64,000 nt of DNA from RGIG995 sp045542115 (GTDB lineage: Bacteria > Bacillota > Clostridia > Oscillospirales > UBA644). Of the stretch, positions 25,254-33,682 are shown one piece after another (position 1 is the first letter of the stretch; the number at the start of each line of letters is the position of its first letter). The stretch lies in the NCBI GenBank assembly GCA_045542115.1, contig JAZQKK010000019.1:136091-200090 (forward strand). The letters run 5' to 3'. The notes under the pieces were generated by a model. It was not told the origin of the DNA, ran no database searches, and worked only from the letters and a program-made list of their open reading frames with translations. The position numbers were made by a program, and so were the translations under genes.

Positions 25254-27122
25254 TTATTCCGCTTTCGCGAAAGAGAGCGTAGCGGTGGCGACCGTGTCGG
25301 TCCGGCTTTCGCCGTTCTTGGGCGTTCCGTTAACGGTCAGCACAAAATCCACGAAATCCGCATCGGCAACGGCCTTTTCTTCTGCCGTTTCCAAAATTTC
25401 TTCCGCCGATTCGGGGGTAACGGTCAAGTCGTCATCCGCGTCGGCATCGACCACGGTCAGGGTGGCTTTCACGCCAACGTTGGAATGGTTGACCACCGTT
25501 ACCTTCAACTGATTGTCCTTCCATTCTGCCGGACGGAAGCCTTCAAAGGTGTGGTCTTGCGGATTCCAGGTCCCTTCGCTTCCACCGTCATAATCAAAGG
25601 AAACGTCATCGTTCTCCCAAGTGATATCCAGATAATAGGTGGGTTCGGCGGGGATTCTGTCACTGTAGGTCACCGTCAAATCCGATTGGGAAATTTGCAG
25701 ATAGTCCTTCACCAATTCAAACCGGACCCCATTCAAATAGGCACCACCGGAACAAGACAAGGTGACAGGAACGTTTTCTCCGGCGGGAAGGTAGATTTCC
25801 TCTGCCGAAACAAAGAGCCAAGCGTCGCCGTAAAGTCCCTTATCGGAAGTAGATTTGTAATAGGTGGTTCTGGGACGTTGCGTGTCAAAAAGGGCCACTT
25901 CTCTTTCAGCGACGGAAAGGGAGAAGGGTTTGGCGCTATTATCCGAATTGGAAGAATAAGGAATCAGCACCTTATACACGCCGGCGGTGGGAATATCCAC
26001 GTTCCACGTCACAGTCGCAAGCTGATTTCCGGCGTTAAAGCACGCTCCGTCAAAGGCGGAAAGGGTGGTGTCGTCCTGTACCAAAGAATACTCGGCTCCG
26101 GAAGCGGTATACGTATCGGCGGAAGTCAGCCATTCGGAGGCGGGCCAAAGTTGCAAATCAGCCAACATCGGAGCCCCGTTCGTGCCGTTCATCCCCAAAA
26201 CCAAGGTGTTGCTTCCAGGAACCAACGTCACTTTAACGATATAATAACTCCACGTAATATCCGTGGTATCGGTTTTGTCGCCCCAGTAGTTGGTATTGCG
26301 TTTGGTGGTGACGGTCTGAGCCGCCCCGTTTACCGTTACGGTCAACATCCGCGCCGTAGAATTCCCGGTGGCATTGTTATAGTTGATGGCCAGATAATAA
26401 TCGCCGGGGCGGTCTACGTCAAAGGTGTAGGTAACGGTGCGGCCGTCCCCATTGTTCCCGAAACTCCAATAAGTCACGTCGTGGGCCGTTCCCATTTTAA
26501 ACCCTTGGCTCACCGCCGTTTCCGACGTGTCGGAAGGGGTTCCGTTCTCAGGCAGCAGGGTAATTGCGGTTTGCGCCGTGCCAACGGCAAAATCCTGGAT
26601 GAGGGAGGCCGTCAGGTCGGAGAGCATCGGACCTTTCGCGCTTCCGTTCAAGGAAAACTTCACAACGTTTTCCCCTTCCGTAAAGGTCACGGGCACTCTT
26701 TGATAGGTCCAGACCCCCGCGACATTATCCCCCCACTTGGTAGAGTTTTTCTGGAAGGCTACTTCGGTAGCGGCGCCGCCGTTGACCGAAATATTGTAAT
26801 ATCGCACACTGGAATCCGCACTGTTGTAAAGAACCCACAGGTCATAGTTCCCGGCGGTTTTTACGTCAAATGCGTAGGAAAACGCATCCCCGCTGGTGTG
26901 GTTCCCGGGGTTCACGTATTCCACCCCCGTCGGCCCCGTCCCCCGGTTGCCGGCATCGCTCATCTGGGCGTGAAGGATGGTGGCATCCATTGCACGGCTG
27001 ACAAGGACGGAGGAGTCCGCATCAGCGGAACCGTCCGCAGCGGCAGACGAGAAGGGAATTGCGGCAAGCAGGCTCGTTAAGAGTGCAAGGGTCAGAATAA
27101 TTGCCAAAATCGACTTTTTCAT
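25254..27122 (-). CDS. Exported multi-CBM-like protein with the shared C-terminal module
   Basis: The 622-residue protein has a signal peptide (residues ~1-28) and no recognisable catalytic domain. Three beta-sandwich modules in the style of CBM35/CBM6 follow (~40-175, ~180-310 and ~320-470), with repeated segments such as NYNNA, the YYLA/YDLW lines and MNGTNGAPMLADLQLWP. The ~145-residue C-terminal module is nearly identical in DNA to that of the downstream phosphoesterase gene. It may be a non-catalytic glycan-binding protein. It lies 18 bases downstream of the GH2 gene and so is probably in the same operon. Confidence 0.75.
   Translation of the reverse strand: MKKSILAIILTLALLTSLLAAIPFSSAAADGSADADSSVLVSRAMDATILHAQMSDAGNRGTGPTGVEYVNPGNHTSGDAFSYAFDVKTAGNYDLWVLYNSADSSVRYYNISVNGGAATEVAFQKNSTKWGDNVAGVWTYQRVPVTFTEGENVVKFSLNGSAKGPMLSDLTASLIQDFAVGTAQTAITLLPENGTPSDTSETAVSQGFKMGTAHDVTYWSFGNNGDGRTVTYTFDVDRPGDYYLAINYNNATGNSTARMLTVTVNGAAQTVTTKRNTNYWGDKTDTTDITWSYYIVKVTLVPGSNTLVLGMNGTNGAPMLADLQLWPASEWLTSADTYTASGAEYSLVQDDTTLSAFDGACFNAGNQLATVTWNVDIPTAGVYKVLIPYSSNSDNSAKPFSLSVAEREVALFDTQRPRTTYYKSTSDKGLYGDAWLFVSAEEIYLPAGENVPVTLSCSGGAYLNGVRFELVKDYLQISQSDLTVTYSDRIPAEPTYYLDITWENDDVSFDYDGGSEGTWNPQDHTFEGFRPAEWKDNQLKVTVVNHSNVGVKATLTVVDADADDDLTVTPESAEEILETAEEKAVADADFVDFVLTVNGTPKNGESRTDTVATATLSFAKAE
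25265..25625. repeat. Near-identical DNA repeat, copy 2 (3' end of the CBM-like protein gene)
   Basis: This is the partner of 22680-23040 and differs at only a handful of positions. Both copies keep the reading frame. Confidence 0.85.
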
Positions 27123-27140
27123 TTTATTCCATCTCCTTTG

Positions 27141-30100
27141 TTAATTTACAGAATCTATGGCTAATGTCAGCGTTCCCACGGGAACGGTAGTCATTGCTTG
27201 GGTAGGTGCGGGGGCAGACAGATAGACGGTGTAGCAAACTTCGTCTCCCTCCCACAGTTCCGTCGGGGCGTTTTCTTCTCCGTTGGCAAGCAACGTAACG
27301 GAATAATCGGGATACTCACCCTTGGGGGCATATCGCAACGCGACAGCAAGGTCGGTCTCGCCCACGTTTTTCACCGAAATGGAAGCGTCGGTGATTTGGT
27401 CTCCGGTACGGTGGACCCATTCGCTCTTTTCGTATTGATGGGTCTGCCCATTCCAACTTCCCTTTTCATAGGTGAAATTCATATGAGTCCAAGTCACGTC
27501 AAAGTCGCTGACCGCGGGGGCTTCTTCGACCAATTCCAGCCGCACGCCGCTCAGGTAAGCACCGCCCGACCAGGACAGGGCGACGGGAAGATTTTCCCCT
27601 GCCTTCAGGGAAAATTCTTCGGTGGTGACGAATTTCCACGCCACACCGTAGGGATTCACGCCGCTGCCGGAACCGGTACCGGTCCGTTTTCCGGTGGTAG
27701 CCACGGTGGTTCCGTCCACCACAAGGTTGATGGGGACATCACTTCCGCCGCTGGAATAGGGAATCACGGCACGGTAGGTCCCACTGACGGGAATCGTCAC
27801 GTTCCAGGTCAACGTACCCAGAGAGTTGCCCGTATTGTAGGCGGTTCCGTCAAACGCGGAGGAAGAAGAAAGCGAAACCGCGTTTCCTCCGGCCGCCAGG
27901 TCATCTGCCCCGGTGTGGAATTCGCTTTCCGGCCACAGGTACAAGCCGGAAACAGCGGGAGACGCCTCTCCCTTCCGGGCAAGGAACAGTTCGTTGTTCC
28001 CTTCCTGCAAGGTGACCTTGACCACAAAATAGGAATTGGTTGCAAACCAAGACGTGGCATTCGCCGCGCAAGCAATCCGTTGCGCCTCTCCGTCATTGAC
28101 CGAAAGGTGTAAGTAGCGGGTGCCGGTCGTGTTGTATCCCACGGCCACGTAATAGTCCCCGGCGTAGGGAGCGTTCACCGAGAAGACGAACGAGCCGTCT
28201 TTGTTGTTGTGGTCGGCAAACAGTCCGTCTCCGGATTGAATCTTGTACTCCTGGCTGACCGTCGATTCCCACCGGACGCCGTCGGCCAAGGAGTTTACTC
28301 CGTCCACGGTCTTGATTGCGGGATAGTAGGTGGTATGTTCGACGTTGCCGATTTCCGAGGGAATAACGGTAATGGAATGGGTGGCGGAAACGGTGTCAAA
28401 CTGTCCGTCCCCTTCCAGGGTGGCTTTCAGAACCACGGTACCGGGCTGACCGGTGAGGGTCACGCGGCCACGGACGGCATCCACCGTCGCCGGACCGGAG
28501 ACCACCGAATAGGTAATCTGACCGGAAGATTGTCCCCCTTCTGCCGTTACGGCGAAGGGCTTGGAATCTACCGTCTTTTTGGTGGGCGTGGTGTCGGAAA
28601 ATTGAAATTCACTTTCAGGAATATCGTGAAAATACCAATACGCACGGTTGGTTACCAGGTTGCCGGGCAAGTAATTGCTTTCCTCGTCCATAAACAAGGT
28701 CCCCTCTTCCGAAATCGCCAAAACCATTCCGGAATCCACGTGTTTCAGATAATCGAAATGCTCGGTTTCGGTCACACGGGTCCACAGGGCATTTCTGCCG
28801 GTTTCTCCGGCGGCCATCCAGGCGGTTTGTCCGTCGGAAACCAACAGTTTTCCGGACTTGCGGTTGACCACGTAAATCAACCCTTCCGGTGTGGTGACCA
28901 GATTCCAGGAGGCGTCGGAAGAAACGGTATCGGTTCCCATAATAACGGGAGCGAGCGCCGTAGCGGACAGACGGGTATTGTCAACGCAAGAGGCGTCAAC
29001 CACCGTGGGAGTGACGGGAGACACTTCCACCGGAATCAAGGTCAGCCCCCCAATTAGGGTTCCGCCGGTGGGAACGTGGATGACAACTTCATTGGTTCCG
29101 GGTGCCAAATAGGCTTCCGTCTCTTCATATCCCCAGGTCGCCCCGTAGTTGGGGGAAACCTTCTTCCCGGTAAAGAGGGCCTGGGTCGTGCCGTTGAGTT
29201 CCAGAGAAACTTCCCGGAGAGACCCGTTGGGGGTGGAGAAGAAGAAGGCAATGCGATAGATTCCGGCAGGTTGGTCGGAAATGTTCCAGACCACGGAACC
29301 GCCGGTGCTTCCTACGTCTATCCCCTTGCCATCGAAGGAGGAGGGGTAATCTTTTATCTTATCGTCTCCGTCGGAGTTGGGAAGGACTGCTTCCGGGGCG
29401 GTGTAAACGTCGTCCACCGGCCAGAACACCAATTCTTTCAGGTTCGCCCCCACTGCGGTGCCGGAATCAAAGGTGATTTTGTTTTCGCCGGCCTGCAAGG
29501 GCACTTGAATGATTCGATAGGACCAGAACGTTCCCCAGGCTCCGTTGGATAAGAAGGAATACTCTCCGAGTTTGGTGCCGTTGACCGAAACGGCCATCGT
29601 CTTGGCACATTCCCCGTACACGTTATCACCGTTGGCATTTTTGGACGTGGTGCCGTTGTTGTAGTTGACGGCCATATAATAGTTGCCGGCTTCGTTTGCG
29701 GTGAAGGTATATTCCGCCGTTCCGGAGGTGCCGTTAAAGTCCACGTACTTGTTTACGTAGTCGTAATCTTTGAGCACCAATCCGTCGGAAATGGTAACGT
29801 CGTTGGCGGAAACGATGTTCGACCCAAGGGAGTTGCTTCCCGTTCCTGGCCAGAACATTCCCTCATCGGTGCCGAAGATTTCTTCCATTACGAACATCGG
29901 AACGTCCTCTCCGGCCACGTAAACGGCGGCACGAACGGTGGTCTCCAATTCCACCTCAAACGCGCCCGTATATTTATTGGAAGATTTGTCGGGAACCGTA
30001 CCGTCGGTGGTATAGTAGATTTCAAAGGTGTCTTTGGCGGGATTTCCCCGAAGAGCCAGCTGCTGAACGTCAATGGAGACCAAATTCGAGGTCAATTGCC

Positions 30101-32669
30101 GTTTTTCGCCCACAATCGAGGCAGCGGTAAACAGAATGTCGCCGGCATCCTGGGTGGGCGCGACGAAAACTTTGTTCAAGCCCATAAAGGCGTTGCGGTT
30201 GTAATTCACGTGGCTTTCCGTGTCGGTGGGAGAGCCGTTGTCGGCGGCCTTGACGTAAGCGGGGCCGGAGACGTAATAGTAGGCGCGGTTTTCCCCGTAG
30301 GGATAGAAATTACCGTCTTTATCCACGGTAGTAACCGTCACTTGTCCTACCCAGGAGGGGTCTTGGGGAAGTTCTTCCCCGGTGGTATTTTCCAGAACGA
30401 TGCCGGAAGGCGCCGAGGCAGTGACGTAAGTATCTTTCAAAACTTCCTTCCCTTCGGCGTCGTAACCGATGGCGGTCAGCGTGCCGGGGGTGTAAGGAAC
30501 GTTGAAATCAAACTGGATTTCCAGATGTTCCCGTTGGTCTATCGGCCCCCGGGTCTGGGTTCCAATCAGTTCTCCGTTCAGATAGAGAGCCACCGTATCG
30601 CAATTGGAATAGACCCAAACGGGGATGACCGTTCCCTCTTCCATTGTGGGATGGGTCCAGGAGGGCAAAATGTGAAGCACCGGCTCCTCGGTCCACATAC
30701 TCTGATAGAGATAGAACATACTCTTCTCAAACAGGGCGGTATCCACAGCGCCGCTATGGAACATCCGGTAGGGCCAGCCGCCGAGAACGTAGTTGGCTTC
30801 CCCTAAGTAGTCGAATCCGGTCCAGCGGAATTCCCCGATTCGCCAATCTTCGTCTCTCGTCCGGGTCCAATGCTCCCGAACCGAGACCTGACTGGTGGCA
30901 TTGTCGTAGTCGGAAGGCCAGATGCGAGCCGCCACGGCGGAAGAAGACCAGTCGTATTTAAAAATTTCTTTTTCGGTCAGGTGGGGAATGGTGTTGCCGG
31001 AACCGGTTTCAGAAATCCGACCCCGGAACCAAGTCTGCGTCCGGTAAACGCCCCGGACCGCGTGGGTATGGGGGGCTTCGGTGGCAATGAGGGGCAATGT
31101 GGAAATGGGTTGGGTAAAGGTGGCAGGTTCGCTCTGTCCGTTTGCACCGGGAATATCAACGCCCGTGTGAATGGCACTGCCGGTGGTGGGACGGGTGGTA
31201 TCAAACTGATGAATAAAATCGCTGATGCCGGTATTGTCGTGGGAGCTTCCGGTTTCGTTCCCGATGGACCAGACCACCACGGAGGGATGGTTCCGGTCTC
31301 TCCGGACCCAATATTCGAAGTCCCGTTGCCAATATTCTTTAAACCAGCGAGTTGCGTAGTCGCCGGCAACCTTCCCCTTCTCCCCTTCGGAGAATTCATC
31401 CAGAACCATCATACCCATTTCGTTACAGAGTTGATAGAAGATGGGGGGGCAGGCGTTGTGGGCGGTGCGGATGCAGTTGACTCCCATATTCTTCATCATC
31501 TGAATCTTATAGCGAATCATATTGTCCGACTGGGCGGCACCTACGGCGCCCAGAGCCCAGTGATTGGCAACCCCCTTCAACTCGGTGTTGACCCCATTGA
31601 GATAAAGGCCGTTGACGTCGTAGGAAATGTGCCGGAAGCCAAACTCGGTAAAATAATCATCCAAAACCGTATCCCCGAGAAGGATTTCGGTGTGTACGTA
31701 ATACAAATTGGGAGAATCCACGCTCCACAACAGGGGATTGTCCACGTGAGCGGTCTGGGTGACGGTGAAATCGCCCCCCGCCGCAACGGTCACGGGATTC
31801 CCGGTCACCTGAGCAACCTGAGAATCGTCAGATTTTTGATAAAGGGTGGAGCGGACGGAAACGTCCACGTCCGACGCCCCTTCGTTTTTCACCAGCGTTT
31901 CCAGGTTGACGTCCCCGTTGGGGGCTCCCTTAAATTCGCCGGGGGTGGTCACGTAGGTTCCGTTTTCCGCAATATGTACGTCTTCCGTGGAGACGACCCA
32001 GACGTGGCTGTAAATCCCCGAGCCGGTGTACCAACGGGCGGAGGGCAACACGGAGTTGTCCACCTTCACGGCGACTGTAACGGAATCTTTGCCCTGGACC
32101 TGTTGGGTAATATCACAGGAAAAAGAAATCCAACCGTATTCCTGGCCGCCCACCTCTTCCCCGTCCACGTAGACGGTGCTGTTGGTATAGACCCCGTCAA
32201 AGGCCAGAGAGACCTTTCGTCCGTCCCGCCATTCTGCGGGGATGGAGATGGTTTTCCGGTACCAACCGATGCCGCCGGGCAGATAGCCACCGGAACCGCC
32301 GGACGCGTGGGCCTTGTCGTATTCCCCTTCAATGCCCCAGTCGTGGGGAAGGTTCAACGTCCGCCAGGCCGAATCGTCAAAGTCTTTGGCGGCCGCACCG
32401 GAAACGTCTGCTTGCATAAATTTCCAGTTCAGGTCAATCTTTGCCCGATACCGCTGTGCGGTCTTATCCACGTTTTCAAAAGTTTCAATATATTCAAAAT
32501 CATTTTGCGTTTGCTGTTTCATCGTTTTAACTTCTGCACCTTTCGTTATCATCTGTGAAATCTGTGGGAAAATTCCACTTCCTAATAGGGCGATACACAA
32601 GACCATTGCGGTGCATAGCCAAACCCTTTTCCCCATTCCGCGGTACTCCTTTTTTGAAAATTTATCCAA
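27141..32669 (-). CDS. Very large exported GH2 beta-galactosidase-like enzyme with many accessory modules
   Basis: The 1842-residue protein starts with a signal/anchor segment (~15-35). The GH2 sugar-binding domain (~75-250; LNLPHDWGIEGEYD), Ig-like domain and TIM barrel (~350-660) follow. Glu472 in GNETG is the likely acid/base and Glu531 in TEAPH is a candidate nucleophile. Further on are a GH2 C-terminal Ig region, a chitobiase/HEX-C-like module (YYTTDGT, ~886), several CBM-like modules, a bacterial Ig-like segment (~1390-1470) and a C-terminal module related to that of its neighbours. It probably acts outside the cell on galactosides or related beta-glycosides. The first gene of its operon, it faces an AraC regulator. 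Confidence 0.85.
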   Translation of the reverse strand: MDKFSKKEYRGMGKRVWLCTAMVLCIALLGSGIFPQISQMITKGAEVKTMKQQTQNDFEYIETFENVDKTAQRYRAKIDLNWKFMQADVSGAAAKDFDDSAWRTLNLPHDWGIEGEYDKAHASGGSGGYLPGGIGWYRKTISIPAEWRDGRKVSLAFDGVYTNSTVYVDGEEVGGQEYGWISFSCDITQQVQGKDSVTVAVKVDNSVLPSARWYTGSGIYSHVWVVSTEDVHIAENGTYVTTPGEFKGAPNGDVNLETLVKNEGASDVDVSVRSTLYQKSDDSQVAQVTGNPVTVAAGGDFTVTQTAHVDNPLLWSVDSPNLYYVHTEILLGDTVLDDYFTEFGFRHISYDVNGLYLNGVNTELKGVANHWALGAVGAAQSDNMIRYKIQMMKNMGVNCIRTAHNACPPIFYQLCNEMGMMVLDEFSEGEKGKVAGDYATRWFKEYWQRDFEYWVRRDRNHPSVVVWSIGNETGSSHDNTGISDFIHQFDTTRPTTGSAIHTGVDIPGANGQSEPATFTQPISTLPLIATEAPHTHAVRGVYRTQTWFRGRISETGSGNTIPHLTEKEIFKYDWSSSAVAARIWPSDYDNATSQVSVREHWTRTRDEDWRIGEFRWTGFDYLGEANYVLGGWPYRMFHSGAVDTALFEKSMFYLYQSMWTEEPVLHILPSWTHPTMEEGTVIPVWVYSNCDTVALYLNGELIGTQTRGPIDQREHLEIQFDFNVPYTPGTLTAIGYDAEGKEVLKDTYVTASAPSGIVLENTTGEELPQDPSWVGQVTVTTVDKDGNFYPYGENRAYYYVSGPAYVKAADNGSPTDTESHVNYNRNAFMGLNKVFVAPTQDAGDILFTAASIVGEKRQLTSNLVSIDVQQLALRGNPAKDTFEIYYTTDGTVPDKSSNKYTGAFEVELETTVRAAVYVAGEDVPMFVMEEIFGTDEGMFWPGTGSNSLGSNIVSANDVTISDGLVLKDYDYVNKYVDFNGTSGTAEYTFTANEAGNYYMAVNYNNGTTSKNANGDNVYGECAKTMAVSVNGTKLGEYSFLSNGAWGTFWSYRIIQVPLQAGENKITFDSGTAVGANLKELVFWPVDDVYTAPEAVLPNSDGDDKIKDYPSSFDGKGIDVGSTGGSVVWNISDQPAGIYRIAFFFSTPNGSLREVSLELNGTTQALFTGKKVSPNYGATWGYEETEAYLAPGTNEVVIHVPTGGTLIGGLTLIPVEVSPVTPTVVDASCVDNTRLSATALAPVIMGTDTVSSDASWNLVTTPEGLIYVVNRKSGKLLVSDGQTAWMAAGETGRNALWTRVTETEHFDYLKHVDSGMVLAISEEGTLFMDEESNYLPGNLVTNRAYWYFHDIPESEFQFSDTTPTKKTVDSKPFAVTAEGGQSSGQITYSVVSGPATVDAVRGRVTLTGQPGTVVLKATLEGDGQFDTVSATHSITVIPSEIGNVEHTTYYPAIKTVDGVNSLADGVRWESTVSQEYKIQSGDGLFADHNNKDGSFVFSVNAPYAGDYYVAVGYNTTGTRYLHLSVNDGEAQRIACAANATSWFATNSYFVVKVTLQEGNNELFLARKGEASPAVSGLYLWPESEFHTGADDLAAGGNAVSLSSSSAFDGTAYNTGNSLGTLTWNVTIPVSGTYRAVIPYSSGGSDVPINLVVDGTTVATTGKRTGTGSGSGVNPYGVAWKFVTTEEFSLKAGENLPVALSWSGGAYLSGVRLELVEEAPAVSDFDVTWTHMNFTYEKGSWNGQTHQYEKSEWVHRTGDQITDASISVKNVGETDLAVALRYAPKGEYPDYSVTLLANGEENAPTELWEGDEVCYTVYLSAPAPTQAMTTVPVGTLTLAIDSVN

Positions 32670-32698
32670 ATAGGTTTTAACTTTTTAGGATATACTCC

Positions 32699-32738
32699 TT
32701 GACAATACCATTATACTATGTTATAATCAAAATGTAAA
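32699..32738. promoter_or_regulatory. Overlapping divergent promoters (AraC gene and GH2 gene)
   Basis: Plus strand: TTGACA 32699-32704, 17 bases, TATAAT 32722-32727, reading toward the AraC gene. Minus strand: TTTACA at 32733-32738, 17 bases, TATAAT at 32710-32715, reading toward the GH2 gene. The two core promoters overlap, so polymerase can occupy only one at a time. Confidence 0.75.
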
Positions 32739-32795
32739 TTGAAAATATGGCATAAATTTTTAGAAATATGAAACTGTTTTTAAGGAATATGAAAG

Positions 32796-33611
32796 ATGAA
32801 TGTAATTGACTATGCCGAACAATTCCGAAAAACCAACGCCCCCTTTGCCGTGGACCGTACCAATCTGTCGGTTGCCTCCCGAACCACGCCGCCCATCGTT
32901 CGCGCGTTCGGATGCTGCTCAGTGGAATACGTCATTCGGGGGAAGGGAACGGTTACCGAAAACAATACGACCTTTCACGTCAAGGCGGGGGACGTCTTTA
33001 TTTTGCACAAAGGGGCGTACCATAACTATTTCCCCGACCCGGACGACCCCTGGGTCCGTATCTGGGTGCAAATCTCAGGGCCTTCCAGCGAAGAAATTCT
33101 CCGGGCGTACGGCCTTTCCCAAGTAAATCATATTCCCAATTTCAATCTGGAAGAAGATTTGTTTAAGATTCGTTCGGTCATTCAAAACGATACCGACCTT
33201 ACAACGGTGGACCGGGAAGGGCCCCGGCTTTGCCTGAAGCTGATGCAAAAGATTCACGAAGAACTTCGCCGCCGGGAACTGGTGGAGCATACCCCTTCCC
33301 TTCCGAAGCTGGTTCGGGAGCGAATCGACAATCTCCCCAACGGATACATCACCTTAGACCAACTGTCCGAAGAGTTTCATTTTTCCAAACAATATATTAT
33401 CCGCCGGTTCAAAGACCGTTACGGCATCACGCCCCACGAATACATTCTCAATCGGAGAACGGGGCTGGCCCAGTCTTTGCTGAAGCGAACCGACCTTTCG
33501 GTGAAACAGATTTCAGACCAGTTGCAGTTTTGCGATATCGCCTATTTTACCGATTTCTTTCACCGCCGCACCGGAATGACGCCTTTGGAATACCGCAAGA
33601 AGTACCGGTGA
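32796..33611 (+). CDS. AraC-family regulator, divergent from the GH2 operon
   Basis: The 271-residue protein has an N-terminal cupin sugar-sensing domain (~30-115; VKAGDVFILHKGAYHNYFPD) and a C-terminal pair of helix-turn-helix motifs (~170-270), ending with the FTDFFHRRTGMTPLEYRKKY signature. It is read from the promoter that overlaps that of the GH2 gene and most probably activates the exported-protein operon in response to a sugar. Confidence 0.92.
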   Translation: MNVIDYAEQFRKTNAPFAVDRTNLSVASRTTPPIVRAFGCCSVEYVIRGKGTVTENNTTFHVKAGDVFILHKGAYHNYFPDPDDPWVRIWVQISGPSSEEILRAYGLSQVNHIPNFNLEEDLFKIRSVIQNDTDLTTVDREGPRLCLKLMQKIHEELRRRELVEHTPSLPKLVRERIDNLPNGYITLDQLSEEFHFSKQYIIRRFKDRYGITPHEYILNRRTGLAQSLLKRTDLSVKQISDQLQFCDIAYFTDFFHRRTGMTPLEYRKKYR

Positions 33612-33626
33612 AAACGACATAAAAAT

Positions 33627-33675
33627 TCCCCCGAAGATTTGATACGGTTGCACAAAATCTTCGGGGGATTGTTTT
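33627..33675. terminator. Bidirectional terminator between the AraC gene and the large exported phosphoesterase
   Basis: A fourteen-base-pair stem (TCCCCCGAAGATTT / AAATCTTCGGGGGA) has A/T-rich runs on both sides and lies between converging genes. Confidence 0.8.
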
Positions 33676-33682
33676 TTATAAT

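Noticed and set aside
22680..25625. Insertion sequence as the cause of the near-identical repeat
   Set aside because: The repeat is coding and in frame at the ends of two genes, with no transposase, terminal inverted repeats or target duplication.
25185..27080. Long plus-strand open frame (631 residues) opposite the CBM-like protein gene
   Set aside because: It is antisense to a gene with signal peptide and domains, has His/Gly/Arg-rich low-quality composition and no ribosome-binding site. Such shadows are common in this GC-rich DNA.
30870..32558. Plus-strand open frame (562 residues) opposite the GH2 gene
   Set aside because: The minus strand encodes recognisable GH2 motifs. The plus-strand frame is a composition shadow.
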